A DNA stretch of 64,000 bases from UBA6163 sp031411655 (GCA_031411655.1 JANOBM010000157.1:10643-74642), one strand, 5' to 3'. Numbered from the stretch's first letter, positions 35,977 to 45,867 are shown. The notes: generated from the sequence alone by a model not told the origin. Program-made: numbers and translations.

Positions 35977-36687
35977 ATGGACCCTGATTCTGTAACCGCA
36001 AGTGCCGTCAAGAAGCCAACACCATTGGGGAAAAATGAAAGGCGTGTGTTAGGTGTTCTCATTGAGAAGGCTAAGACGACACCTGACAATTATCCGATGT
36101 CCATCGCAGCGATCGTCTCAGGTGCGAATCAAAAATCGAATCGCGCGCCTTTGATGCAGTTAGACGAAGACGACGTTCAGACCGCTCTGGATAAGCTCCG
36201 GGCCGTCGGCGTCGCTCGTGAAGTTCAGGGCAGTGGCCGCGTTGCGAAGTATCGCCATGTGGCCTACGAATGGTTAGGGGTGGATGCTGCCGGGGTCGCC
36301 ATCATGACCGAGCTGTTGCTTCGCGGGCCGCAGACCGTTGGCGAGCTGCGGACACGGGCGTCGAGAATGCATGAATTTCCTGACTTGGAAAATGTTTCGG
36401 CGGTACTGAGCACCCTGCAAAACGCCGGGCTCGTGCAGGCCATGACGCCGCCCGGACGCGGTCAGGCTTTTGCTCATTCTCTTTATCCTGCTGACGAACA
36501 GCGTTACCTTGCGCTCAAAATTTCGTCAAACGAGTCAACGGATGATGACGACCAAGAATTAACTGCGTCGAAGCCCGTCGCGACGATGAACGCCGTTGCC
36601 AACGAAGCCAGGTTGGTGGCGGTTGAGGAGCGTTTGACTGAACTGCAAAGACGACTCGATGAACTCGAGTCTCGTTTGGAGAGTTGA
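35977..36687 (+). CDS. YceH-family (DUF480) protein
   Basis: A 236-residue protein with two winged-helix domains. LGKNERRVLGVLIEKAKTTPDNYPMS (about 12-37) and ANQKSNRAP are the hallmark of YceH/DUF480. The second unit contains LLRGPQTVGELRTRASRMHEFPDLE. The C-terminus (about 200-236) is a coiled coil, VEERLTELQRRLDELESRLES. It is a cytoplasmic, probably nucleic-acid-binding protein whose function is not established. Confidence 0.92.
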   Translation: MDPDSVTASAVKKPTPLGKNERRVLGVLIEKAKTTPDNYPMSIAAIVSGANQKSNRAPLMQLDEDDVQTALDKLRAVGVAREVQGSGRVAKYRHVAYEWLGVDAAGVAIMTELLLRGPQTVGELRTRASRMHEFPDLENVSAVLSTLQNAGLVQAMTPPGRGQAFAHSLYPADEQRYLALKISSNESTDDDDQELTASKPVATMNAVANEARLVAVEERLTELQRRLDELESRLES

Positions 36688-36765
36688 CCGGCGTCGACGT
36701 TCCTACCAGAACATTGACCACCACCAGGATGCACCATACCTGACAACAAGCAGGTGATTGCAATG

Positions 36766-36780
36766 AAGCAGTGCCTGCTT
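36766..36780. terminator. Hairpin between convergent genes
   Basis: AAGCAG-TGC-CTGCTT forms a perfect 6-bp stem with a 3-nt loop, followed on the plus strand by TAAT. It sits in the 144-bp gap between the converging yceH-like gene and the esterase gene. It could end transcription from either side; there is no long T-run. Confidence 0.3.
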
Positions 36781-36831
36781 TAATGATCGAGCCAGTTGTC
36801 GCTAGCGCCGCAGGAGGACATCGATTGCCGA

Positions 36832-38925
36832 TCACTCCTCCGCGAACGGTTGCCACTCTTGTACCGTTCGCAAAGATCGAATTCGCTGGTCTTCGCCAAG
36901 TTTCGCGTAAAGTTGTCGCGTCCATTCATAAGCATCGGGGACGTCACCCACAAAAGTGATGGGGCGCGGAAACAGGAGCGCAAGGTTGTGCGGTAAGTCA
37001 CCAATGCGTAACACACCGAGGAACTCCGGCGTTTGCCTGTCTTGGTGACTCGCTGGGGGTGAATCCAAGATCACCTCTGCGATGTGAGGATCCAAAAGGG
37101 CTGCATAAATTGCGAGTGGAGCAGTGTAGCCTTTGCCAAAGACTACGACCGGGCCAAATGACGGATCGTTTCTTAGAGTGTTGATACCGGCGAGGAGGTC
37201 GCTTACTTGACGCTCAGGCAGAGTTTGACCGAGCAGTGGGTATGTTCTCCGCGCGGTCCATAAGTATCCGGGGCCCACCGATGTCACGCCTGAATTGCGA
37301 ACCTCAATGGCGCACGTCGTAACGTTCGCACTCAAGCCAGGACGCGACGGCCCGCCGCCGGCAAAGGTGTGAGTCGCGTCAGGCTGGACAGCAAACGCCA
37401 CTGTCGATGGGGAACCCAACGTCACTTCAGCGCCGCTGGGCAGCGGATGCCTCGTTCTCATCGGAAGCGTCATGCCATCACTTGTTTCGAAAACAATCGT
37501 CGACGCGATTCCACTTGGGTCGCTTCCATCGGACCGAAAATCTTTTTGACTTCCGGCGTCGGACAATACAGTGTTTCGGAAAGTGGTTTTGCGAAGTTTA
37601 GTGAGAGCCTTTGATTGATGGGTCTTCCAGGCTTCCAAATTGCCGACTGACGGTATGTCCCCTTGTTTCACCAGATGAGTATCGATTTGGCTCATTGCAT
37701 CGTCTGATGGAAGAACGCCGCCGAATACAAGTAAGTTTTCTGTCGGCTCAATGAAGTCCGTCACATCATCAGTCGTTGGCACCGTTTCGTTCTTGAGGTG
37801 TTGATTGAACCAATTAAAAATCGCTTGTCTTAGCTTGGGTGTGTACCCGTGAGGTGACAAGTCCTCGACAAGTTCAAAACGTTCGACCACTCCAAGCGAT
37901 GCATATTGATTTCGAATCCGGTGAGAGACATCACGATAGGCATACGGACGCCAGAGTAAGTCGTCCGCTCCGGCTGCGATAAGGAAGTGGCGGGGCACGA
38001 TGAGTGCGCCGATATCTGGCCAGCACCATCGATAGTAATTCAGCCAAAATGCGCAGTCGCAGTGGCCGTCGGTTGCGCGATTCACCACCACATGCTCAAT
38101 ACTTCCTGTTTGACATACCGGAACGACCACTTTCAGTCGCTCATCCGCAGCACCGACACACCAGGAGACCACACCTCCACCACTCAAGCCAGTGACGCCA
38201 ATACGATCAGGGTCGACGTCCGCGCGACTTTCCAAGTAGTCGATCGCTCGCATCGCATTCCAAACCTCTGTGCCGATTGGGCTATAACCACGGCTAGGCC
38301 AATCCCATCGTTCGTTTCGGTACGTACCGTGATGAAACCCTTGTGACTCACCAAGTTGAATGGGTTCCAAAATCAATGCGATGTAACCGTGTTGAGCAAA
38401 CCATCTCGCATGAGCCTGGTACTCCGGATTGACTTTGCCCTGCGAATGTCCGCAGAGGTAAATGACCGCAGGAAGTTGTCCCTTAATCTCAGATGGCCGA
38501 TAAAGATTCCCAATCACGTAGGCGCCGGGCATGCTTTGGAAATGGAGTTTTTCGACGACATAGTCACCGCGATCCAGTCGACCAGTGACCGTTGAGGAGA
38601 GGGGTGTGCGCGGCGGTAATGGCGACAAACCGAGCATCTCAAGCCACATCTCGCGGCGCGTCGCAACTGTCGCATGCCAATCCGCCGGAGATTGAGCAAA
38701 CGCGAGTGAACCGCTTGAGATTTGTCGTGCGTCGGCGCTGGCCGCGCCGTACAGCGTCTGCCAGTCTTCGGCACCCACGTGGCTCATTGCGGTCAGGCCA
38801 AAAATAAATAATAAGCCCGCGGGAAGAGCAAGTTTCAGCGATTTGTTTCCTGCTTTACATGGTTTAGGGCAATTCCCCCAAACCCTAGTCAATATTCGAA
38901 TTGCGATCATCTGGCGTCTCGTCAT
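36832..38925 (-). CDS. Secreted acetyl-xylan-esterase/dienelactone-hydrolase-like protein
   Basis: A 697-residue exported alpha/beta hydrolase. The start is uncertain; 38925 and 38910 both leave a long, basic n-region before the hydrophobic core LPAGLLFIFGLTAMSHVGA. A longer frame runs to 39000. The hydrolase domain holds AVIYLCGHSQG, the nucleophile elbow GVTGLSGGGVVSW, and ADVDPDRIGV just before it; HGYTPKLRQAIFNWF provides the likely catalytic His. After about residue 400 comes a second, weaker hydrolase-like region (FGKGYTAPLAIYAALLD) that lacks a clear nucleophile motif. It is divergent from a GH10 xylanase gene, so removing acyl groups from xylan is a reasonable guess. Confidence 0.8.
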   Translation of the reverse strand: MTRRQMIAIRILTRVWGNCPKPCKAGNKSLKLALPAGLLFIFGLTAMSHVGAEDWQTLYGAASADARQISSGSLAFAQSPADWHATVATRREMWLEMLGLSPLPPRTPLSSTVTGRLDRGDYVVEKLHFQSMPGAYVIGNLYRPSEIKGQLPAVIYLCGHSQGKVNPEYQAHARWFAQHGYIALILEPIQLGESQGFHHGTYRNERWDWPSRGYSPIGTEVWNAMRAIDYLESRADVDPDRIGVTGLSGGGVVSWCVGAADERLKVVVPVCQTGSIEHVVVNRATDGHCDCAFWLNYYRWCWPDIGALIVPRHFLIAAGADDLLWRPYAYRDVSHRIRNQYASLGVVERFELVEDLSPHGYTPKLRQAIFNWFNQHLKNETVPTTDDVTDFIEPTENLLVFGGVLPSDDAMSQIDTHLVKQGDIPSVGNLEAWKTHQSKALTKLRKTTFRNTVLSDAGSQKDFRSDGSDPSGIASTIVFETSDGMTLPMRTRHPLPSGAEVTLGSPSTVAFAVQPDATHTFAGGGPSRPGLSANVTTCAIEVRNSGVTSVGPGYLWTARRTYPLLGQTLPERQVSDLLAGINTLRNDPSFGPVVVFGKGYTAPLAIYAALLDPHIAEVILDSPPASHQDRQTPEFLGVLRIGDLPHNLALLFPRPITFVGDVPDAYEWTRQLYAKLGEDQRIRSLRTVQEWQPFAEE

Positions 38926-39021
38926 GTTGCGGAGTCCATCGAATAAATTACCGTCCAGGTGATCATAACAAATGGGACGCTTACCTATTTGCATCACCAC
39001 AGACGGGACCCATCAATCGCA

Positions 39022-39051
39022 TTCACAGTGAAGCTTCATTTCAACTATACT
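39022..39051 (+). promoter_or_regulatory. Candidate promoter of the GH10 xylanase gene
   Basis: TTCACA (39022-39027) and TATACT (39046-39051) are separated by 18 nt and lie about 80 bp before the xylanase ATG. It is the best sigma70-like match in this divergent gap. Confidence 0.4.
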
Positions 39052-39132
39052 CATTGCTCGCATCAAAGCCTCGAAAATGGATTAGTTTCATCGTCGATCA
39101 AACTTTTATGAGTACGTGGAGGGACATTGTCG

Positions 39133-40266
39133 ATGATTCGATCTGATTTACCTTTAGTTCTTGTTGCTGGTTGTATGTGGCTTTTCGGATCCTCTGGAGG
39201 CGTTTGCTACGCTCAAGGATCCGATACGGATTCTCTCCGATTAGCGGCGAAGGAGTTGTTTCCGCTCGGTGTCGGTATCTCCGATCGGATTATGGATGAG
39301 CCTGAAAAGTGGGAATTGCTGAACCGGCACTTTTCATTTGTGACTCCCGAAAATTGTATGAAGCCAGCGAGCGTGGAACCACAAATGGGACTGTTCCGGC
39401 ATGAGCAAGCCGATCGATTCGTTCAATTCGCTCAAGAAAAAAAATTACAGGTCGTTGGGCACTGCCTTGTATGGGCGAAGGACGACCGAACGCCGGAATG
39501 GTTTTTCAAGGACGGCGCAATGGATTGTTCTAAACAACAACTTTTGGATCGAATGCGGCAGTTCATCCGGGCGGAAGTCGAGCGGTTCCGGGGCAAGATC
39601 GCGATGTGGGACGTTGTCAACGAAGCGTTGGATGATGGGGATAATGAATTGCGGCCCTCTGGTTGGGTCAGGATTGCCGGCGAAGATTTCATTGCCGAAG
39701 CGTTTCGTTGTGCCCATGAGTGTGATCCCGGGGCGATTCTCATCTACAACGACTACAACAATGAATTGCCAAACAAGCGCGAGAAAATGATTCGCATGAT
39801 TCGGCGGCTCCAAGATCAAAAAGTTCCCCTGCATGCAATTGGATTACAGGGGCACTATGAAATCGATAAGATCCCCTTTGATGACATCGAAGCAACGCTG
39901 GTTGCGGTAAAAGAACTGGGGCTCAAAGTTGCGATTTCGGAATTGGACATCGATGTGATCCCACGCGGAAAATGGTGGGCCGAGGATGGCAAGTTTCGTG
40001 AAGAAATGTCGAGGCTCGATCCGTATCGAGATGGTTGCCCGGCGGATGTTCTCGAACGGCAGGCTCAACAGTACGGACGCCTTTTTGACATTTTCCGACG
40101 GCACGCCGAAGTGATCCTGCGGGTTTCGTTTTGGAACTTGCACGACGGAGACAGTTGGTTGAACGATTTTCCCTGGAAACGAACCAACCATCCGCTGCTA
40201 TTTGATCGCCAGCAAGCACCTAAACCTGCTTTTAAGGCGGTTCTCGAATCGCTTTCAAAGCAATAA
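39133..40266 (+). CDS. Secreted endo-1,4-beta-xylanase, GH10
   Basis: A 377-residue exported glycoside hydrolase family 10 enzyme. The ATG at 39133 is 9 nt after GGAGGG and starts a signal peptide (MIRSDLPLVLVAGCMWLFGSSGGVCYAQ); a TTG two codons earlier is less likely. Family motifs are FSFVTPENCMKP, VVGHCLVWAKDDRTPEWF, the acid/base Glu in MWDVVNEALDDG and the nucleophile Glu in VAISELDIDV. It is a single catalytic domain with no binding module. With the divergent esterase it forms a small plant- or algal-xylan utilisation locus. Confidence 0.94.
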   Translation: MIRSDLPLVLVAGCMWLFGSSGGVCYAQGSDTDSLRLAAKELFPLGVGISDRIMDEPEKWELLNRHFSFVTPENCMKPASVEPQMGLFRHEQADRFVQFAQEKKLQVVGHCLVWAKDDRTPEWFFKDGAMDCSKQQLLDRMRQFIRAEVERFRGKIAMWDVVNEALDDGDNELRPSGWVRIAGEDFIAEAFRCAHECDPGAILIYNDYNNELPNKREKMIRMIRRLQDQKVPLHAIGLQGHYEIDKIPFDDIEATLVAVKELGLKVAISELDIDVIPRGKWWAEDGKFREEMSRLDPYRDGCPADVLERQAQQYGRLFDIFRRHAEVILRVSFWNLHDGDSWLNDFPWKRTNHPLLFDRQQAPKPAFKAVLESLSKQ

Positions 40267-40381
40267 ATCCCGCCAATCAGGCTGCGGTGGAGGCCAGGAC
40301 CAAGGTTGAAAAGGACGGAGGCTTGCGCAGCTACCGATTTTGCGACATGATGAGCGGTCGTTTCGCAGCTTTTTTGGTTTC

Positions 40382-40409
40382 TTGAGGTATCGCCACGTTC
40401 GCTTAGAAT
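40382..40409 (+). promoter_or_regulatory. Candidate promoter of the pilT-like gene
   Basis: TTGAGG (40382-40387), a 16-nt spacer and TAGAAT (40404-40409) lie in the 281-bp gap between the xylanase gene and the pilT start. If used, the leader would be about 130 nt long. Confidence 0.35.
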
Positions 40410-40547
40410 AAACTGCGGACCCGTGGATCGATTCTGAAAATGGAATGAAAAACGGGCTGCGCCGCGCTGTTGGTTTCTACGACTTCGGCGGCGTTACTGC
40501 TGATGAGTGCTTGTCCAGGTGTCGTTTCGTCAATCGGATTTCCTTGT

Positions 40548-41750
40548 ATGTCACATTCAAACGGTTCGAGTAGCCCGGCCCCAACAGCACCCGTGGGGGG
40601 GGCAGAGGCCGCCATCGCGAGACTCAAGCAATCGCTGACGAAGGACCGGCAGGCCCTGGAAGTCGACAAGATTTTCAAGGCACTGGTAAAGCTGGAGGGC
40701 TCGGACTTGCACCTCAAGGTAGGTCAACCACCGATGGTGCGGGTCAAAGGTGACCTACGTCCGCTCAATCGACCCGTGATCGACAACGACGAAATGGTAC
40801 GGTTGTTGATTCCGATGATGGACGATCGAAACCTGGCCATTTTTGAAAAAGAGGGTGGGGCTGACTTCGCGCATGTGGTCGACATCGACGGAGTGAATTG
40901 GCGTTTCCGCGTTAACCTACTCAAGCAGCTGGGTAAGATCGGCTTGGTGGCACGCCGGATTAGCAACTTCATTCCCGACTTTCGTGGACTTTATTTGCCC
41001 GATTCGATCGAACACCTTTGCCATTACGATCAAGGCATGGTGTTGCTTGCAGGCGTGACGGGTTCCGGCAAGAGCACAACGATCTCGTCGATGCTCAACT
41101 ATATCAATAGCATTTATCGCAAGCACATTTTGACGCTCGAGGATCCGATCGAGTTTGTTTACAAGGATGATAAGTGCTTGATCAACCAACGCGAAGTCGG
41201 ACAAGACGTCCTGGACTTCAAGGTCGGAATGAAGCATGCCGTTCGCGAAGACCCCGATATTATTCTTGTGGGAGAGCTTCGAGATGAAGAAACGTTTATG
41301 ACCGCCATTCACGCGGCGGAAACAGGCCACCTCGTTTTTGGAACGATTCACGCGTCGAGCGCTTCAACAACCATCGGGCGTATTCTGGACTTGTTTCCCG
41401 AGGAGATGCACGGTGCTATTCGAGGCGCTATCGCCTTTAATATGAAAGGTATCGTTGCGCAAAAACTGCTCAAGAGCATTAAGCCCGGAGTATCTCGAGT
41501 GCCAACTTGCGAAGTCATGACCTTCAATCCAATCGTCAAAAAGCTTGTACTTGAAGGACACGATGCGAAGTTGCCGGATGCGATTCGAATCGGTGCCGAA
41601 GATGGAATGCAAGACTTTACAATGAGCTTGAAGCAGTTAATCGATGACGAGCTGATCGATCGTCCGACCGCATTCGAAGTAGCCCCAAATAAGGATGCTC
41701 TCAAGATGGCGCTCAAGGGCATCGACGTCAAAGCGCCAGGCATCATCTAG
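40548..41750 (+). CDS. pilT: PilT-like type IV pilus retraction ATPase
   Basis: A 400-residue secretion ATPase. The ATG at 40548 is chosen; a longer frame would need a TTG at 40470. Walker A GVTGSGKST is near residue 168, the Asp box ILTLEDPIEFVY near 198, Walker B DPDIILVGELRDEETF, and the His box LVFGTIHASSA. The sequence is most like PilT, the hexameric motor that disassembles type IV pili. No pilus structural genes are adjacent, but the DUF1559 gene in this window carries a prepilin signature. All catalytic motifs are intact. Confidence 0.92.
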   Translation: MSHSNGSSSPAPTAPVGGAEAAIARLKQSLTKDRQALEVDKIFKALVKLEGSDLHLKVGQPPMVRVKGDLRPLNRPVIDNDEMVRLLIPMMDDRNLAIFEKEGGADFAHVVDIDGVNWRFRVNLLKQLGKIGLVARRISNFIPDFRGLYLPDSIEHLCHYDQGMVLLAGVTGSGKSTTISSMLNYINSIYRKHILTLEDPIEFVYKDDKCLINQREVGQDVLDFKVGMKHAVREDPDIILVGELRDEETFMTAIHAAETGHLVFGTIHASSASTTIGRILDLFPEEMHGAIRGAIAFNMKGIVAQKLLKSIKPGVSRVPTCEVMTFNPIVKKLVLEGHDAKLPDAIRIGAEDGMQDFTMSLKQLIDDELIDRPTAFEVAPNKDALKMALKGIDVKAPGII

Positions 41751-41849
41751 TCTCATTGCACACGAACCTCAATCCTTGTCTGCGCGGTGACCTTTCACCG
41801 CGTGTCGTCACGTAACCATCTGATCCCTCGAACCCGCAAACCTGAATCA

Positions 41850-43181
41850 ATGGCCGCAGCTCAAGAAGAAATCCAGATTTGGCAAACCGCGCCGCCGGCA
41901 ATGCTTTTGCCTAAGATCAGTGACAAGAGCCAGCAACAATCACTGCTCATCTTGGCAAGGCAAAATCCCGGCTATAACGTTGCTGCCGGACAGACGGGAC
42001 ACGCGCTCATTTCTCGCGCATCACACATGCTGCTTGATTTTTCTCAAGCGGCATGTGCGATTCGTTATCAAATTGATGGTCAATGGGAGCAACTGCCACC
42101 GTTGCCACGTGACGTTGGCGACGCCATGTTGATCGCGTTCAAGCAAGTCTGCCAGCTCAATCCTGCGGATCGGCGCAGCGCACAAACCGGAAAATGCGAC
42201 GTCAAAATTCAACGTGATAAGTACGTCTTAACGGTACAAAGTCAGGGCATTCCGACCGGCGAAAGAGTTTTGATTCGGATCGAAACGGAAAAAATCCCGT
42301 TCGCAAGGCTCGAAGATCTTGGGATGCGCGATGCCATGATTGAGCAGTTCCGCGCTGCCCTTAATTCGGAAGGTTCAACCGTCATCGTCAGTTGTCCTAA
42401 AGCCACCGGGCTGACCACGACCTGGAACGTTTCGATCAACGCCGCCGATCGGTTTGTAAGGGACTTTCAAGCGGTTGAACCTGAGACTGAAAAAGAACCC
42501 GACATTATCAATATCAACTCCAACTTCTACGGTGGCTCCACCGGACTCACCGCCGCCGAGTTGATGCGAAAGATCATCTTAAAGGAACCTGATGTCTTTT
42601 TATTTCCGACTATCCCGGATGACGATGCTTTTTTAATGGCGCTTGACCAGACGGCAAAAGTTCAAAAACAAGTGATCGCTCGCTTTTCGTCCAACACCGC
42701 TGTTGAAGCAGCAGCGAAGATCGTTGCTCAGTATCCAAAGTCGGCAAAGCAGTTTACTGCCACCTTGAAAGCGATCATCAATCAGCGGCTCGTTAGGCGG
42801 CTGTGCGAAAAATGCAAGGTAAGTTTCACTCCGCCCCCGGCACTATTGCAACGACTGGGTATTCCGGCGGGGCGAGTCTCACAGCTTTACCAACCGTTTG
42901 TCCCACCGCCAATTGAGCAACAGGTTGACGCAAACGGGAAGCCTGCACCGATCATCCCTTGTGCGGCTTGCCAAGGCCGGAGTTACTTCGGACGGATTGC
43001 AATTTTCGAGTTGCTTCAGCCGGGCGATACACTGAAGGCGGCGTTATTGAAGACGCAGGATATTGCGGCACTTTCCAAAATAGCAAGGGAAGAAGGGCAT
43101 CGGTCCCTTCAAGCCGAAGCGGTGCTGACCGTCGCTCGCGGCCTTACGAGCCTCGAGGAGCTCAAACGCATTTTCGCATAG
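41850..43181 (+). CDS. GspE/PilB-like protein with degenerate ATPase motifs
   Basis: A 443-residue relative of the GspE/PilB assembly ATPases. The ATG at 41850 is preferred over a GTG at 41787. The P-loop is broken: CPKATGLTTT (about 182-191) stands where GPTGSGKTTT is expected, so the invariant Lys is Leu. The Walker B region reads KEPDVFLFPTIPDDD in place of the usual DPDI.xGEiRD. The C-terminal region is well kept: a four-cysteine zinc site (LCEKCK near 316 and CAACQG near 370) and GRIAIFELL, as in true GspE. It lies 99 nt behind pilT. It probably cannot hydrolyse ATP and may be a regulatory or structural partner of a motor; that is inference. Confidence 0.85.
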   Translation: MAAAQEEIQIWQTAPPAMLLPKISDKSQQQSLLILARQNPGYNVAAGQTGHALISRASHMLLDFSQAACAIRYQIDGQWEQLPPLPRDVGDAMLIAFKQVCQLNPADRRSAQTGKCDVKIQRDKYVLTVQSQGIPTGERVLIRIETEKIPFARLEDLGMRDAMIEQFRAALNSEGSTVIVSCPKATGLTTTWNVSINAADRFVRDFQAVEPETEKEPDIININSNFYGGSTGLTAAELMRKIILKEPDVFLFPTIPDDDAFLMALDQTAKVQKQVIARFSSNTAVEAAAKIVAQYPKSAKQFTATLKAIINQRLVRRLCEKCKVSFTPPPALLQRLGIPAGRVSQLYQPFVPPPIEQQVDANGKPAPIIPCAACQGRSYFGRIAIFELLQPGDTLKAALLKTQDIAALSKIAREEGHRSLQAEAVLTVARGLTSLEELKRIFA

Positions 43182-43251
43182 TATTGCTGCGGAGGTTTTT
43201 GGGAAGTTCAATCGCATACGCGTTCAGTGTGATCAGGTATAGTTTCGCAGT

Positions 43252-45867
43252 ATGGGAAAGATACGCGAGAAACCCGCTCGATACGCGACCGCGACGGCTG
43301 CCAGCAGTTCGGTCCTTCGTATCCGTGGCGCAAGGGTGCACAATCTTCGTGACATCAATGTCGACATCCCGCACGGCCAACTGACTGTTATCACAGGCGT
43401 TTCGGGGAGCGGAAAGAGTTCCCTCGCGTTTGATACGATCTACGCGGAAGGGCAGCGGCAATACATCGAAAGTTTGTCGGCATACGCACGCCAGTTTCTC
43501 GATCAAATTCCGCGTCCCGATGTCGATCATGTCGATGGCCTCCAGCCAACGCTTTGCATCGATCAAAAAACGAGCTCGACACACCCGCGTTCAACGGTCG
43601 GAACGGTTACAGAAATCCATGACTACCTGCGGCTTTTGTACGCACGTGTTGGACTGCCTCACTGCACAGGATGTGGCCAATCGGTCACACGGCAATCAGC
43701 CGATGTGATCTTTGATTGGTTGCGATCGCTGGAACCTGAATCAAAGGTAGTGCTGCTTGCACCAATCATTCGCGGCCGACGCGGTGCGCATCGCGAAGTG
43801 TTTGAGCAAATCAGAAAAAATGGATGGCTAAGAGCCCGGGTCGATGGTGAGATTCATTCGCTCGATGACCTCCCCGAGTTGTCGCCACGAAAGCTTCATA
43901 CCATTGAAGCCGTAGTTGACCGATTAGTCATTCGAAAGGGAAACGAAGACCGTCTTACCGAGTCAACACAAACAGCTTTGCGAGCTGGCGTGGGGGTAAT
44001 GACAGCCTTGGTAATGAGGCCGACTGTTGAGGAGCCGACTGCCGAGGTTTGGGATGAGAAACTACTCAGTACGCTATTCGCTTGCCCGCAGTGCGGTAAA
44101 AGTTTTGAGGAACTTGAGCCTCGCAGTTTCAGTTTCAACAGCCCGTATGGCGCCTGCCCTGCCTGCGCGGGCCTCGGACAGAGGGATGGGGTTATTTGTA
44201 GCCAATGCGATGGCGGACGACTCAAGCCCGAATCGCTTGCCGTCACCATTCGAGACCAGTCGATCGCGAGGCTTACCTCACAATCAATTGCTGATCTTGT
44301 CGATTTCTTTGATCAATTGGTCGAACATCTTCCATCACTACAGCGAGCGATTGGAAGCCCGATCGCCCGCGAAGTGTCCAAACGCTTAAGATTTTTAACT
44401 CGAGTGGGTGTCGGCTACTTATCGCTCGACCGATCGGCCGATTCACTCAGTGGAGGCGAATTGCAGCGAGTACGCCTTGCCAGCAGCATTGGGACAGGGC
44501 TTGTGGGAGTCTGTTATGTACTTGACGAGCCATCCATTGGGTTGCATCCGTCCGACAATGACCGCTTGATCGAATCGATTCGGGATTTACAAAACCAAGG
44601 AAACACGATCGTTGTTGTCGAACACGATGAGTCGATGATGTGGGCTTGCAACCATTTGATCGATATGGGACCGGGGGCAGGCAACCGTGGGGGGCAAATC
44701 ATCAGCCAAGGCACACCAGTTTCGGTAGCACGCGACCCCCTGTCGCTGACCGGTAACTATCTTGCAAAAACCATTAGCGTGCCTTTTTCCCGCGAACGGC
44801 GAAAGCCTTCGGTCTCCTCTTTTTTGCGACTCGTCGGTGCGTCGACGCATAATCTCAAAAACGTGGACGTTCGATTTCCGCTTGGATTGCTCATCGGCGT
44901 GACGGGTGTTTCGGGTAGTGGAAAAAGTTCATTGGTGAACGACACCCTTGTACCCGCAGTGGCTCAAGCTTTGCGGAAAGCGGGGCGCCCGGCCGCGTCG
45001 ATCATTGAAGCCGACATGGGTACTGTCATGGCGGCGTCCCGCTTCAAAGAACTTCATGGAATTGAGAATGTTGATAAGTTAATTCCCATCGATCAATCGC
45101 CAATCGGTCGGGGGCCGCGAAGTTGTCCAGCGACTTATGCTGGATTGCTCGATGAGATTCGCAAAGTATTTGCTGCGACAAGAGAAGCAAAGCAACGTGG
45201 ATTCACAAGCAGTCGATTTAGCTTCAATGCAGCTCAAGGACGATGTGAGTTGTGTAAGGGACAGGGGTGCGAAAAGATCGAAATGAATTTCTTAAGCGAC
45301 CTGCTTGTGACCTGCTCACGGTGCAATGGCAAAAGATTCAATCGCCAAACGTTGATGGTTCGGTTCAAGGGCAAGAATGTCGCGGACGTGCTCGACATGT
45401 CAGTCGATACGGCGTTGGAATTCTTCGAGAACATTCCCAAAGTCCATCGGTTGCTCTCCTCTCTGAACGATATTGGCCTCGGCTATTTGCAGCTTGGTCA
45501 ATCGAGCACGACCCTGAGCGGCGGTGAGGCGCAGCGGCTTAAACTCGGTACCGAGCTCGCTCGAACGCAAACTGGTCGAACCGTTTATGTGCTTGACGAA
45601 CCAACTACTGGATTGCATTTCGCCGATGTCGCGAGACTCTTGGGTGTGCTTCAGAGACTGGTTGATGCGGGCAATACCGTGATCGTGATTGAGCACAATT
45701 TGGATGTGGTTCGGGCCTGTGATTGGATAATCGACATCGGGCCGGTGGGTGGCGTTGGCGGGGGAATTGTGTTGGCAGAAGGAACGCCAGAGTCGGTCGC
45801 AGCAATCAAGGGTAACGCTACGGGCCGCTACTTGGGAGCCGCTTTAGGTGCTAAGCCAGCTCCGTGA
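43252..45867 (+). CDS. uvrA: Excinuclease ABC subunit A (UvrA), shortened form
   Basis: An 871-residue UvrA. Both ABC modules are intact: Walker A GVSGSGKSS near residue 45 and again near 550, signatures LSGGELQRVRLA and LSGGEAQRLKLG, and two LDEP Walker B motifs. The UvrB-binding region (LAPIIRGRRGAHREVFEQIRKNGW) and both zinc modules (CPQC...CPAC, and CELC...CSRC) are present. It is about 70-80 residues shorter than usual; the missing part lies between ACPACAGLGQRD and ICSQCDGGRLKPESLAV. It recognises DNA damage in nucleotide excision repair. Its end overlaps the convergent gene by 40 bp. Canonical UvrA or a second paralogue cannot be settled from the window. Confidence 0.92.
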   Translation: MGKIREKPARYATATAASSSVLRIRGARVHNLRDINVDIPHGQLTVITGVSGSGKSSLAFDTIYAEGQRQYIESLSAYARQFLDQIPRPDVDHVDGLQPTLCIDQKTSSTHPRSTVGTVTEIHDYLRLLYARVGLPHCTGCGQSVTRQSADVIFDWLRSLEPESKVVLLAPIIRGRRGAHREVFEQIRKNGWLRARVDGEIHSLDDLPELSPRKLHTIEAVVDRLVIRKGNEDRLTESTQTALRAGVGVMTALVMRPTVEEPTAEVWDEKLLSTLFACPQCGKSFEELEPRSFSFNSPYGACPACAGLGQRDGVICSQCDGGRLKPESLAVTIRDQSIARLTSQSIADLVDFFDQLVEHLPSLQRAIGSPIAREVSKRLRFLTRVGVGYLSLDRSADSLSGGELQRVRLASSIGTGLVGVCYVLDEPSIGLHPSDNDRLIESIRDLQNQGNTIVVVEHDESMMWACNHLIDMGPGAGNRGGQIISQGTPVSVARDPLSLTGNYLAKTISVPFSRERRKPSVSSFLRLVGASTHNLKNVDVRFPLGLLIGVTGVSGSGKSSLVNDTLVPAVAQALRKAGRPAASIIEADMGTVMAASRFKELHGIENVDKLIPIDQSPIGRGPRSCPATYAGLLDEIRKVFAATREAKQRGFTSSRFSFNAAQGRCELCKGQGCEKIEMNFLSDLLVTCSRCNGKRFNRQTLMVRFKGKNVADVLDMSVDTALEFFENIPKVHRLLSSLNDIGLGYLQLGQSSTTLSGGEAQRLKLGTELARTQTGRTVYVLDEPTTGLHFADVARLLGVLQRLVDAGNTVIVIEHNLDVVRACDWIIDIGPVGGVGGGIVLAEGTPESVAAIKGNATGRYLGAALGAKPAP

